Shown: piece after piece, positions 11,460 to 23,327 of the stretch
Numbering within the stretch: position 1 is the first letter of the stretch
Layout: every line of letters begins with the position of its first letter
Assembly (NCBI GenBank): GCA_009761415.1
Contig: QUOL01000011.1
Span: 682,001 to 746,000 of the forward strand
DNA length: 64,000 nt
Source: Sarcomyxa edulis
Lineage: Eukaryota; Basidiomycota; Agaricomycetes; Agaricales; Mycenaceae
Direction of reading: 5' to 3'
The notes under the pieces: model-generated
The model's database searches: none
What the model was told of the DNA's origin: nothing
The model's input: the letters and a program-made list of their open reading frames with translations, nothing else
Position numbers and translations under genes: made by a program

Positions 11460-13899
11460 TCAATTATCGCGCGATTCCCTAGTATTGGCAGTATGCAATG
11501 CTTGCAAAACCTGCTCTCTTCGCAACCACTTGGACTCGGGGGTGAAGTACCAGCTGAGTAGACCGAATATAGTAACGGCTCCGAATATAACACAAGCCTG
11601 AGAGACGTGTCAGCTCATTTGACTCATGCGTTAGCTGGATAATGAGCTTACGAAATTGAACGAATCAGATGCGACTGGGAAATAGAACGGAGAGATCATG
11701 ACCTGGAGAAATGGGGGCAAAGCATTAGGGATTGCGGGATAGAATACGGAAGAGGAGGAAAATGACATACAGCGAAAATGAGAGCGTTGAAGAGCGCTGC
11801 ACATAGATAGAAAGGTTTCGCGAAACGACCCAAGCGGAAATGGGATGATTGAAATTCGTCCGGAGTCATGGTCAATCTCAATAATGCGATCAGGCCATAT
11901 GCAGCGATAGTAGGAATCCCTCCAGCCGATACTAGCGAAGTGAAGGCGACTTGACTAGGAAGGATGGTGCATAATATGGCAGCACCGAAAACGAATATGA
12001 CGGTGACCGCGTTCTTAGGTTGTCCGTTTGCATCGACTTTGCCAATCCAGCCAGAGAATGGCAGAACGCCATCACGCGCAACGGCGAAAACGAGTCTGGA
12101 AGCGGCAACGATAGCAACACTTGTGTTCTAAAATTGTTACCTGGGTGAGTTGTTATATTTAAGGAAAGACGCGATGGACTTACGAGAATCAAGCCTACCA
12201 CGGCAATGATGGTCATGAAAATGCTAGGCCCCTTTCCCAGGGCGAGCGCGTAGATCTGCACGAAGGGCTGAGGTGCGTCTAAAGCGAAAACGGTGTCTAG
12301 ATCGGGAGTACAGAAGAGGAAGAGAATTGCGGTGGCGAAACCCAGGACACTCGTAGCCGCCGCACTAGTGAGAATGCCTTTTCCAGCTACAACACTAAAT
12401 TCGAAAAAGTCAGGACTGGCTGTAGGGAAAGTAGATGAAACGACTCACCTCGCGTTTTTGGTTTCTTCAGCGATGTGACCGGAAGCGTCGAAGCCAGTGA
12501 GTGTTCCGGCCGTAAATAGGCTGCGTATCCCGAATTAGTATGCTACATAACCTACGATGTGAAGTAACGTACAAAGATAACAGCCAATTCCATCCAGCAG
12601 GAGCACCGGTTCCGTTATCTATCGTTGAAACCGTGTCAACGAGATGCAGATAGACTGCACGAACGTGAGACTTACAAGTCATAGTGAATACGTCCTTGGC
12701 AGAGCGAAATCCGTAGGTTCTCGAGACGCCGATGGGTAACCAGATGACACACAAGAAAAAGTCTAGCATCATGATACCCACAGAAAATTTGAAGATCCCA
12801 GAGTACCATCGCGGAGGTAGGTAATTCATGCCGATCGAAAGAATGAGAAGACCCTCTGAGATTGCCCAGATAAGGGCACGCCATTTGATGTTGTCGTTTC
12901 CAATACCTCCGGGAAAGTAGACGTCCCAGACGGCCATTTCAGAGACAATATAATTGGCAGTCGTCTGTGATGGATTTTTGATTAACAATTACTCGGGATT
13001 GAGACAAGGTTGGGCAACACAAACCTGACAGTTACTTGCAGCGAACGTCATCCACGCTGTACATGCCCACCAGGCTACGATGAAGCCAAAAAATCTGGCG
13101 TACTTTGGGCCTGCACTTTCGGCAGCCCAGATATAGATGGAACCGCTCAAAGGGAGAGCGGAACAGATTTCTGCGAGAACGGCCGCGGTGATCATCATGA
13201 AGACGATGGTGATCAAATAAGAAGACCAAACAGCGGCGGGACCCCCTGCGAGAAGACCGAGGAAGAGAGCCGACCTTTATTTCGAGAATAAGCACCGTAG
13301 ACAATATAAGTGTCACGAGAAGAAACCCACCTCACGCCTCCGATGAAATTGAGAGCGCAGAAACTAGCGGCGAAACTCTCGATGAGATGCCAACTACGAT
13401 GAAGTTGCTAAAAGAAAGAAGAATAGAGAGGAACATAGGAGTTAGAGTTAAAATGATATACAACAATGTAAGACTCCTCACTTGCTTATAACCAAGATTT
13501 TTCTGGAAATATCAGGTCAGTATTTTCTGTCAGAGCTCCTCGAACAGGGAGCAATATAACAAAAACGATACTGGGGGGCTTCCCTACGCAGGTATGAGCG
13601 CTGATCAGGTTCAGGCGGTATTATCTCAATCCCTATCGTCTTTAGATGCTCAATTGTTCCACCATTGTCATAGACAATTGGCAGGCAAGAGATGACACCA
13701 AAGAATCAACAAGGATACCCGCAGCCATTCCAGTCGTGTAACTAGAAATCGACGTTACCGATGAAGGCTCAGCAGCCCAAGCCTAACACGCAAGGTGTCC
13801 CTCCCAGCCACGGTGTATAATCACCAGCTGCAGTTCGTCCTGGTCGACAACGGGGACGGCTTCATTATCGCTCCCGTCGGTTTTTGAGTCTGTGGACAT
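11460..13899 (-). CDS. APC-superfamily permease (GABA/amino acid permease type), candidate thiamine transporter
   Basis: Integral membrane transporter of about 530 residues with many introns. First exons: 13899-13825 (MSTDSKTDGSDNEAVPVV, acidic N-terminus), 13502-13482 (KNLGYKQ), 13407-13331 (LHRSWHLIESFAASFCALNF), 13274-13025. Membrane segments are evident, such as SSYLITIVFMMITAAVLAEI, FFGFIVAWWACTAWMTFAAS and MTIIAVVGLIL. Family signatures are ALPLSGSIYIWAAESAGPKY, FDASGHIAEETKNA, NTSVAIVAASRLVFAVARDG and GIPTIAAYGLIALLRLT; the tail is SWYFTPESKWLRREQVLQAL. The nearest annotation by homology is amino acid/GABA permease. The 322-nt first intron holds a TPP riboswitch, so I infer thiamine or a thiamine precursor as cargo. 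S. pombe Thi9 is a known thiamine transporter of this superfamily. Cargo is inferred, not shown. Confidence 0.88.
13576..13670 (-). ncRNA. TPP (thiamine pyrophosphate) riboswitch aptamer in an intron
   Basis: Read on the minus strand, the conserved blocks of the THI-box aptamer appear in order and spacing: TTGAGATAATACC (J3/2 and the P2 3' strand, family consensus CTGAGA), TGAACCTGATC (J2/4, 8-nt core ACCTGATC at 13603-13610), and GCGTAGGGAAG (13579-13589). P2 can pair GGTGG (13659-13663) with CCGCC (13614-13618). A short P3 can pair CAATT (13652-13656) with GATTG (13627-13631). P5 is CAG/CTG. I could not define P1. The element lies in the permease intron 13503-13824, between the exons encoding ...DELQL and KNLGYKQ. 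Fungal TPP riboswitches are known to control splicing. Retention here gives a stop after 38 codons. Confidence 0.92.
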
Positions 13900-14125
13900 C
13901 AGGAATAGCAAGGATAAAGTTGGGAAAAGGGAAGTTTTTCAAGCTTTAGACGAGACGATGATCGACAAAGAGCGAGATAAAAATGAGATGAAATGATGGT
14001 GGTGATATATATAGTACAGATTATGTAAGACGCCGAGGTCCTCCGGGCACTGGCGGGCACTAAGTTTAAGAGGTTCCGGGCATCCGCTCCGTCCGTGTCT
14101 AGTCCGTACCTGACGCCACCAGCCC

Positions 14126-17100
14126 TCACTGGATGTTGAACCGCTGGAAAAATTATTAGAGCTAGGAGTAATACAGAGCGCAAGAGAATTCGTACTGGTT
14201 TCAGTGCTCTGATAAGCTGCCATTCCTCCATCGACACATCGGCCTTGAAGGAGTCCTAAAGATTGGTATTTTAGTGCGTTAGGAGTGCGATATATGGCGA
14301 AAATTTTACCTTCAGCACGTCAATACTCTGCCGTGTGATGTGGCTCAGAAGCTCATCCTTATCGTCGAAATGTCGTCCGAACATCTTGGCCGACTGATAG
14401 ACCGCGTGTTCAATCTTAACGGCAACCCCACCTCCAGCTTGAGACTTCTTCACGACCTGCACAATGATGTAAGTAAGTAAGAAGCAATTAAACCCGTTGC
14501 ATAGGCTTACATCTTGAGTCTTGTGGTTAATCTCTAGAGATGTACTGGAAGCAGGGATCAGTGAAAGCAACCATAACTCGCGGCAGAGAGCCTACATTTT
14601 GCCAAGATCGATGATCTCCTTCTTCCCCGTGGTCGCGTCCGTTTTTACGACGGCAAGGGGGGTCCCTACTCTCAAAGAACCCTCGATGATATCGACACCG
14701 AGAATGATGGGGTCTCTTTTACAGAAGGCAGCGATAATCTTGAGGCGACACGGCCACACTGCTTGCGGGGCCGCATCTCGCCTCTTCGCTTCTGTAATCT
14801 CTTCATTGTAGGCCTTGAAGGCGTCGAATAGATGGTAAATGATATCGGCTGACGACCATGTGTGAGCAAATAATTGACACGCGGGAAGAAGAGAGCACCG
14901 ACCTTTGAACAGTTTGATGCCCATCTCATCCGCCATGCGTTCTGCATCTTTATCGACTGTGACATCGAAGCATAGTATACAAGCCAATTCTTTCGCCTTC
15001 TCCAACATGGATGCAGATCGCATAACATCACGTTTGTGCACCGGACCAATGTTGATACCAGAGACAGGAATTTTGCTTGATTTCAAGAAGTCGAGCAAGG
15101 CCTCCAACGACCCTAGCGTACTGGCTTGGACGCAAACACCCCGACCAGACTTGTCAATGTTGTTCAGCAGGGATGTCAAATCGGACATTACTTCATCTCG
15201 GAGGTCGTCCTCGTCGTCATCCGGTCCACAGACAAGTAAACGAGAACCAGCGATAGCCTTTTCCAAGTCTGGCGCGGTGATTTTGACACCAAGGGCAGCC
15301 TTGACCTCTTTGTGATGAACATACGCAGACTGACAGAGGGGATTAATTATTCGGTCATCATGACAGGGGAATAGACTCACTTTGATACGAAGTTCACGGA
15401 GGGGTTGCGGTGTAAGCAGTGCACGAATTTGTGTCACAATCGGTCCATTGAGACCGCAGACGACGATTTTATCGCCCTCATGTAAAATGCCGTTAGACAA
15501 GACGACATCAATGGTTGTTCCGAGGCCTTCAATCACTTTGACCTCTAGAACAGTACACTCGAGTTCGGACAAGTACATCAGCCGTTCACTCATGCGCTGT
15601 TGAGTCAGGTTTACGAGCAACATGATCATGTCAGGTATACCTTCGCCGGTGATGGCGGAGGTTGGGACCAGGGAGACGTTCCGGCCAAGATTTTTGTTGT
15701 CGTAGTAGAGCACGGCATTCAATCCCTCCTCGGCGAACGCGAGAATAGTCTTGGTGACACGATCTTCAAATTCGCGCTGGACAGCGCGGGATTGCTTCGC
15801 AAGTGATTCTTGGAAGGCACCATCTGGTGTCGGGTTCCAACTATATATTCGATCAATCTGAACGCAATCAAAATCGAAATCGGTCAAACGAGTTTTACAG
15901 AGGACAAACCTTGTTCAGAGCGACGATGAAGGGGGTTTTGCGATCTCTCAGTAATCGGAGAGATTCCAATGTCTGGGCCTCAAGGCCGTGCTAGAAGCAG
16001 GTCAGATCAGGAAAAGACTTGCTCAAGTGATTGCAGGCGTACCATGATATCAACAACGAGAATAGCAATATTACACAAGGAACTTCCACGAGAACGTAAA
16101 TTCGTAAAAGATTCGTGACCAGGAGTGTCGATCACAAGTAATCCGGGAACTTTGTACTCTTGTGAGCCGTCCTAAATTCATGATTAGACATACAAAGTAT
16201 GGCTTTCTGCTCGCAAGAGCGCACCTTGTTCAGCACTGCAGTCTTCGTCTTGATAGCGTCGACGGGGAAATACGTCGCTCCGATTTGTTGCGTGATACCC
16301 CCAGCTTCGCCTTCTTGGACATTTGTCTGACGAATCTTTAAGAATGAATGCTATTAGTATTGATCTGAAATGAAGGAAAAGAAGAGTCAACGAACTTTGT
16401 CCAACAATTTTGTTTTACCAGTATCGACATGCCCCAAAATACAACAGATAGGACTTCTTAAGTCGTCCTTGTTCCGTGCGGCGAGAGCCGCCTCGTGAGC
16501 CTTTGCGCGACGCTCAGCCGCTTCGGCTTTCCGCTGGGCAGCCATTTTCTGGGCTTGGGTCAGCTCCTCGTCCGACGACGAGTCATCGTCTTCAGAGTCA
16601 TCATCAGAACCAGACTCTGAGTCGTCATCGTCATCATCGTCGTCAGAATCTTCCTCGGATTCGGAAGATTCCTCCACAGGTGGCTTTGAAGCAGGACCGG
16701 CGGCGGCATTTTTGTCGGTAGCTTTTACTGGAGGTTTGGTAGCGGGTGAAGGTTTTGCTTTTGTCTCTGCACCTGGGAGCTTCAATATGAGTCAAAAATT
16801 CAGAGTCAATAACAAGAAATTCACCCTTCTGGTTGGTTTTGGCGGGTGCGGGGGTAGGAGTCGATTTTTTGCCTGCTGGTTGTTTCGTGGCGGTGGGAGG
16901 TGCAGGTGCAGGCGCACTATCTTCGTCTTCGCTGGAAGCATCCCAAGAGTCTTTGACGCCTTCCGAAGCTTTGACTTCCTCTTCGTCACTACTGGCATCC
17001 CAATCATCCTTGGGTTCATCGTTAGCCACTGACTTTGGCTTTTGTTGAGGTACCGGAGATGGAGACGGGGACGGGGACGGTGGGGGAAGTGGGGCAGACT

Positions 17101-18754
17101 TGACTTCAGGCGTCATAGGCCTCGATTCAGGCGCATCCACATCTTTCGTAGCGGGTCCCTTCTTCTTGCGGTTCCCGTATACAACTTTCTTTGGTCCAGA
17201 AGGGGCGCCAGTACCTGAAGGTTGCTGCAGACCCTCGATCTGAACTCCTGAAGCCAAAAGTGCTTGTTTCCGGAGCTCAGCCATAGCTTTTTCCTCTTTC
17301 TGCTTCTTGGTCAGTAATCGGCCTTCCTTCTTCGCTACCTCACGCTTAGCCTAGGAGACATGCAACCAATCGGTGAGTCAGATTTATAGGAACTCGATGG
17401 ATAGATATGAAACATACCTTTTCCTTTTCCTTCTTTCTTGCCTTCTCCTCCTCCTTCTTTCGCTCCTCCTCTTCGGCCCTACGTTCTTCCTCTTCAATCC
17501 GCTTCCGTTCTTCCTCCTCCAATCGTCGCGCCTCCTCTTCTATCCTCTTCTTCTCCTCCATGATAGCTTTCAACGCGCTGATACCTCCCTTCTTCTTCGT
17601 CGCGACAGGTGCAGGCGTTGGTGCAGGAGTATCTTCATCTTTCTTTCCCTTCTTCTTTTTCTTCTTCTTTGAATCTGCTTTTCCACCACCAGCCTCTTCG
17701 ACCTCTTCGTCATTCTCCTCTTCCTTCGCAGGTGTAAGTACTGGAGGAGGTGCGGGCACTGGTGCCGCGTCTCCGCCTTCTGCAGCCTTTTTAGCGGCAG
17801 CCTGAGCTTTCTTCTTAGCCTAGATTAGATACAATGTAAATTCAACGTCGCAAGGGATGGCACAAGGAATAAAACCTTTTCTCGCTCCTTCTTCAGTCTT
17901 TCCTTCTCTTTCTTGGACAAGACCTTCGTACCAGTATCAGCCTCCTCCTCCTCTTCGTCCTGCTCCTCTTTAGCAGGCGCAGGCACTGATGCAGGAGGCG
18001 GAGCTGCGGAGGGTTCGCCCTCAGTTGCAGCCGGTGCTGTCAGGATGGACTGTCAGTACAAGATCGATGTTAGAAGTCAAGAAAAGCGTACTAGGTTTTG
18101 TCTCCTCATCACTGTTCTCGTCGTCCTGTACTTTTCCTTTCTTTCCCTTGCCCTTCTTGCCCTTCTTGACCTTTTCCTTCACAGGACCCCACTCCTCATC
18201 TGCTAGATCCTCAGCTGTGACCTGAACTGGCTTTTTGGAAGCACTAATATCCCCTTTAGCAGCAGCAGCCTCCGTGTCCGAGCCTTCTCCAGGCGGTGGT
18301 CCATCTTCAAATGCTACATCTGCGCCGCCCTTCTTGACCTTTTTCTTGTCTTTCTTTCCCTTCGTCGCCGTAGCCTTGATGGCCGACTAGGGATTCCATG
18401 GCATATATGTCATTATGATGCATTTGCAAATCAATATGGTTATAACGCACCATGAGACCACCGAAGTCTTCCTCTTCTTCCTCTGCGGCGCCTGAATCTT
18501 CCATATTCAGTGCAGCGAAAGCCGAGAATGCACCTTTCGTCTTGCTCTTCGGTAGGTCTTCGTGATCGGAGACGTTACCGCCATTAGCGAGGTCAACATT
18601 GTTATTCTCGATGGATTCTCCAGCCTTTTCCCTATCCACGATACGTGATATAAGAGACTGTAAATTGCATCAATGAGACATCAAGCTAGAAAACTTGCCA
18701 GAAATCATCATCTCCTCCTTTTTTGCCCTTCTTACCCTTATTTTTAGGCGCCAT
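14126..18754 (-). CDS. FUN12: Eukaryotic translation initiation factor 5B (IF2-type GTPase)
   Basis: GTPase that joins the 60S subunit to the 48S initiation complex. Start at 18754 ([14 protein letters not shown]). The N-terminal third (about 18.7-16.5 kb) is low-complexity: Lys-rich and Glu/Arg coiled stretches, acidic DDDDDDD runs and Pro/Ala linkers, as usual for eukaryotic eIF5B. The GTPase domain has G1 [14 protein letters not shown], the switch region [18 protein letters not shown]3 [20 protein letters not shown] and G4 NKID. Domain II follows ([20 protein letters not shown]), then the helical domain III ([20 protein letters not shown]) and domain IV ([20 protein letters not shown]). 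A small last exon gives the conserved end KPRFNIQ, with the stop at 14126-14128. Estimated length is about 1,200 residues with many short introns. Confidence 0.95.
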
Positions 18755-18984
18755 CGAGGATTATTCTTAGATGTAGATCAATTCGTTCAACCGGCAGAAG
18801 GAAGAGCGGAAATAAAGCGAGAAAGCAAGGAGATTTCGCTGAAAGACCAGAGACTTGAGTGAGCCAACTCCAGCGGCTCCGGGTTGGGTTCGGCTCCACG
18901 TGGGTCTATCCGGCGCATCGGTCCTCCGCCAACTTGACGAGTACGGGACTTCTTGACTTGACTTGTTCCTCTCGATATTTCGCG
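18755..18984. promoter_or_regulatory. Divergent promoter, eIF5B / ARL2
   Basis: 230 bp between two divergent start codons. No clear TATA box was seen. Confidence 0.5.
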
Positions 18985-19960
18985 ATGGGTCTCCTCACTA
19001 TTATCAGGAAAAACCGACAGAAAGAGAAGGAAATGAGGATTTTATTCCTGTGGGTGTTCCTTGCCTTTTTGTGGTCCTCGTTTGAACGTTTCGACTTACG
19101 CAGCGGACTGGATAACGCGGGCAAGACCACCATTCTCAAGAAGCTCAACGGAGAAGATATCATGAGTGTAAGCCCCACACTTGGGTTCAACATAAAGACT
19201 TTCGTGCATGGCAAGTGAGATTTCAGTCTGTGAATTGATCTCATTAGATGGGCTTCTTTCTTACCCATTTATCTCAGATATACCCTAAATATCTGTGCGT
19301 GGACTCGCGCCCCACAACGCAGAATGATCTTCTCTCCAGTCTTGATCCTAATCTCCAGAGATTGACCGTGTAAACCTTCTCTCTAGGGGATGTCGGAGGC
19401 CAACGAACACTTCGCCCATATTGGCGTAACTATTTCGAACAAACAGACGCGTTAGTCTGGGTGGTTGATTCTGGAGATAGGATGCGCATGCAGGACTGCA
19501 AGGAAGAGCTTCATAGTCTCCTTCTTGAGGACGTGAGCACTCTGATCTAGCTATACAAACGATACCAGTCTCAATACTGCAAATGCATCTCAGCGTTTAG
19601 CAGGTGCATCGTTGCTCGTTTTTGCGAACAAACAGGATATACAAGGGTCTATGACCGACATCGAGATCCGAGATGTGAGTTCTTAAACTTTTTCTTCCAC
19701 CCCACCCCCTTTCTGTGCCCCACGCGACACCCTCGAGTCACCTGCCTTTTCATCTTGTTATCTTTCGCTCCTCCCAGGCACTCGACCTCCGATCCATTAA
19801 AACCCATCATTGGAAGATATGGTCCTGCAGTGCGGTGACAGGAAGCAATCTCGTCACGGGTCTTGACTGGGTGGTCGACGATGTAGCTGGACGGCTCTAT
19901 TACAGCTCAACCACAGCAGCACCGCCGAACGACAGATTGGCTCCCATTCCCATGACGTGA
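18985..19960 (+). CDS. ARL2: ADP-ribosylation factor-like GTPase 2
   Basis: Small GTPase of the tubulin-cofactor and microtubule pathway (yeast Cin4, S. pombe Alp41). Exons 18985-19049, 19104-19214, 19278-19294, 19387-19532, 19594-19674 and 19778-19960 give 200 residues. Motifs: start [21 protein letters not shown]-loop GLDNAGKTT, switch [11 protein letters not shown], switch II WDVGGQ, NKQD, and CSAVTG. Residue 2 is Gly, as in all ARF-like proteins, though Arl2 itself is usually not myristoylated. The signature [20 protein letters not shown] and the segment SIKTHHW fit ARL2 rather than ARF1 or ARL3. The third exon is only 17 nt. The C-terminus is about 15 residues longer than usual and Ala/Pro-rich. 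Confidence 0.95.
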
Positions 19961-22900
19961 AGAGAGAAAATCCAGCTCTATATTGTATACCCAGATACTG
20001 AATGAAAAAGGTCTCCGTTCAATTGCGTGCTTACGTTTTAGATGCCCCAGATCTGTTGAGTCCTAATCCTCTACTTTGTCTTTTATTCCCTTTTACCTTC
20101 GAGGCGTTTGTTTAGCCATAAGCATCGTCCGCTCTTGCAGCCCAACGGAGCTACATAATAACCACCTACGCCAGCAGATGCCCGTGAAGTGAGGGCCTTG
20201 TTTGGTCTTCCCCACATCTGCGAATCCAGTATCTTGTTACGTTGTTTTTGGTCTCAAACATTGCTCTGCACCATCGACGCTGCGGAACCCTTTCAGAACC
20301 TCAGTTTCCTACCTAGCTACGTTTGCTGCTTGGTACCTTTGTGTGCGCTCTCTTCTTTCCTTCTCCATCCGCGTTCCCTTCTTCACAGGATAGGCCTCGA
20401 CGCAGCCTCGTACCCGGGCCTCGGGACGAAATTGACTTGAATGTCAGTCGCTTGGCCTATGTTCTACGATATTGGAAAGTCAAGAAAGCCAGGTTCGTGA
20501 CGCCACAATCTGTCTCCGAGATCTTGCGGCCCCTCAAGTTTATACGAGCCTTCCGCCGGTAAGGTGTCTGTTATCCTCAGAAATCGACCATATGATGTGG
20601 AGAACATTTCGTTCAGGATATTCGTGCCCTCCGTTGGAACACCGAGCAAAGTTCGGTAGACTATCAATCAAGAGATGTCGTATGCCTGTACTCCCACGCT
20701 TTTTCTTGCATCTTTTTCTAGTTTAGTGAGTTCCCTTTCTCTTCATCTTTTCCATCTCGACCGCATTTCGAGTCGCACGAAACGATCGGGCGTTAAGACG
20801 AACCTATTCAGCATGGCATGCACCTCTGTTCACGACCACATCATGCATCGCCAGCGATCAAATGGACACGCGACGCGTTCCACGATACGTCTACTCAGAT
20901 CGACGAGAAGCGCATCCTTGCACGGCGGGCGTGCCTTGGCTTGCGCAAAGAAATTTAAGATTTCGTCTTGCTTTCATACTTAACCTTTTACACATAGATC
21001 TGAATGTTGATACGTCTATCTTACGCCACTCCCTGATTTTAAATAGAGTGTCAACACGCCGTGTCCCGTGTTCGAGCGGCCAGTCGCGCCATGTTCCGAT
21101 TTTTTTGTACCTACGTATGTCGAAGACGAACGATGAGTGGCATTTTTCTGGAACTATGAAGAGTGTTATCTCTATCTTACAGCCTGTCTGTCTAGCCATT
21201 GACGTCAACAGGTGAATCCTTGTCTTGTCCGCCTTCAAAAGAAAAAGCAACGCTGAATGTCGTGTCGAGTAATTCGGGAGATTCGAGGATGTCACAGGTA
21301 TATGGATCACGAGCTCGTGAAATGGAGCTTCAACCATCCCTTTATTTTTGTCGATCGCAGGAAGTTAACGTTTTCCATAGATCCTATAGTTTGAGCTTGC
21401 ATGGAAGACCCCGCCTCCCCAATTTTCATCGTTCTCCTCTAAGTACTTCCAATTCCGCAGAACCCCGTTACCCTCTCAATAGTCTTGGAGATTAACGGAA
21501 GAGAATCCAGGATTATCCTTCAGAATGTTCCAACATGCAACTTTTAGCGGTCGATTTCTTGAACATACCAATTACTGACCTAATGTTTCCAGGTTCACGG
21601 GCCAGGCGCGAACGAATAAGTTGCGATAACTTCTTCTTTCCTTATGATTCTTCAAACACAAATGTGAGCTTTCTGTTCTTCGAAATGATGAGAACCATGT
21701 TTTCGAGGCATAGAGAGGATATGCTCGTTGATTTTCCACATAGATTTTGGCCAGCAAAAAGGGTACGACTCAGAAAAGTCCCGTTCTCTTCAATACGGGT
21801 TCCCACCAACTCTTCTCAGCAATTCGGAGGAAGCTTCTAGACACATCCCCGAACATACAGCGATCGCGTGAGTTCGTCTAAAGTATCCTGCTATTACTGT
21901 TGTGGAAACCGAGGTGATTGACTTAGAATTTGTTCGCGCAAAAGAAGAGTCGGAAGTGGAATGACGGCATCGAGTCCCTGAGCGTATGATGCCCTGGGTA
22001 AAAGCAGAACGGTAGGTATGGTGTATTTTTGATCTTTCAAAAGTTCGACCTCGGTGAAAAGGTCGTTCAGGGTTGCGCAAGTGATCGCCCGAGGCAGACA
22101 TTACCAGATCGGTACCCGCGGTAAGAGCTGAGCAGTGTCGATAGTCGCGGAGCTCAAACCTGAAAATCTCTCGTTCGCTCACGAACTCGTACAACAACCC
22201 CCATTTCTACCCTGAAACTCTCAGTCATCACAGATCGCAGAGTGTTGCAGCCGAAAAATCGCAAACGAATACTGTTGCAGCCCCTGGGAACTTCCACCGA
22301 ACATTTCTCCTGCCAGAAAGGCCAGGTGACAGTGCATGGACATGTTGAGTACGGCAATTGAGTACGCGATTACCAGAGTTTCAAACATTAGGAGCGGACC
22401 GAGCAGTACGCATGTCTAGACTTTTCAATCCACGATCGTTTCCAACTGCATGATTAACGTTTAGAATTTTTTGTAGGACTAAACATGTCGGCATCTCATA
22501 TAACCTGGCCGCCGTCGCACACTCTATGCGGTCTAAGACTGTACTTAGTTGAGAGCCATCATTGACACTGTTTCGGGCGAACGGTGTCGGAGGGTTGGAC
22601 ATTAACCCGTGGGCATCTCACACCATGTGCTGGCTATGATTTGCCGAGGTGGTAAGGCGTCTACCTCCTGGTGAGTCCGAGCGCTTCATTCTGCGCTCAG
22701 AATCCGAGGTGAATCGTAGGATTCTGATGGGACCCTTACCCGTGAGATTTATTGACCATTTATAGTAGGATCCGATACGAGGGTACGCAAAGGAGGGTGT
22801 AATCCTAGAATATCGCGTGAGCTTGTGAGTCCATCATCTCGAGTCAAACTTTCCTTGAGGCTGAGCCTTGGTTCGTTTCGATTTGGACTCAGGCTGTTTC

Positions 22901-23220
22901 TATGAAGCTCATTTCCCATTCTTGGCTGCGATGCGCTACGCCGAGGTGCTGGTTCCTGTGGAGGACAGATCCCACTGAGTAAGATCATCAGAAAGCTTCG
23001 CAGGGGGTTCGTTGTGTAACACCCACCGCTCGGAATCAATCTGCAGACCGTATCGAGAACGACCCTGGCCACACACGCTTTCATGCATACCCAATGTTCC
23101 TATGATTCATGGCGTTTGCATAGCGGACCTGCTACCCAATTGGCCGATCTTCATCCACCCTAATGTTTGACCACGGGAATCCGTTAACTTTCAATTTATC
23201 CGTCGCTTGGGTCCATATAG
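19961..23220. other. Gene-poor region of 3.3 kb
   Basis: No protein family was recognised on either strand. The longest open frame is 148 codons on the minus strand (20891-21337), with no motif. Short frames elsewhere do not join. Two perfect short inverted repeats occur close together at 22679-22725 (GAGCGC..GCGCTC and AGAATCC..GGATTCT). The region may contain a fast-evolving or non-coding transcript. No transposase or terminal repeats were seen. Confidence 0.45.
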
Positions 23221-23228
23221 TATAAAAG
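23221..23228 (+). promoter_or_regulatory. TATA box of the CFA-like gene
   Basis: TATAAAAG, 107 nt before the start codon at 23328, followed by a pyrimidine-rich stretch. Position and sequence fit a strong TATA promoter. Confidence 0.65.
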
Positions 23229-23327
23229 GGAGGGCTCAAGCACCAACTTTTTCTTCACTCCACCTCACCTCCTCTACTTGACTATTCAGGCCTTCGAGAC
23301 TCGTCCTCATACTACTCATCTATCACA

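Noticed and set aside
13899..14237. 112-codon minus-strand frame starting [15 protein letters not shown]
   Set aside because: It is the penultimate exon of eIF5B read through its intron; the true end is KPRFNIQ at 14126.
20891..21337. 148-codon minus-strand open frame
   Set aside because: No recognisable motif, no splice context, atypical composition; likely chance in the gene-poor block.
22638..22730. tRNA-like sequence (GCCGAGGTGGTAAGGC resembles a D arm of a Leu/Ser tRNA)
   Set aside because: No B-box (GGTTCGANTCC) follows, no acceptor stem can be paired, and no anticodon stem fits. At most a degraded tRNA relic.
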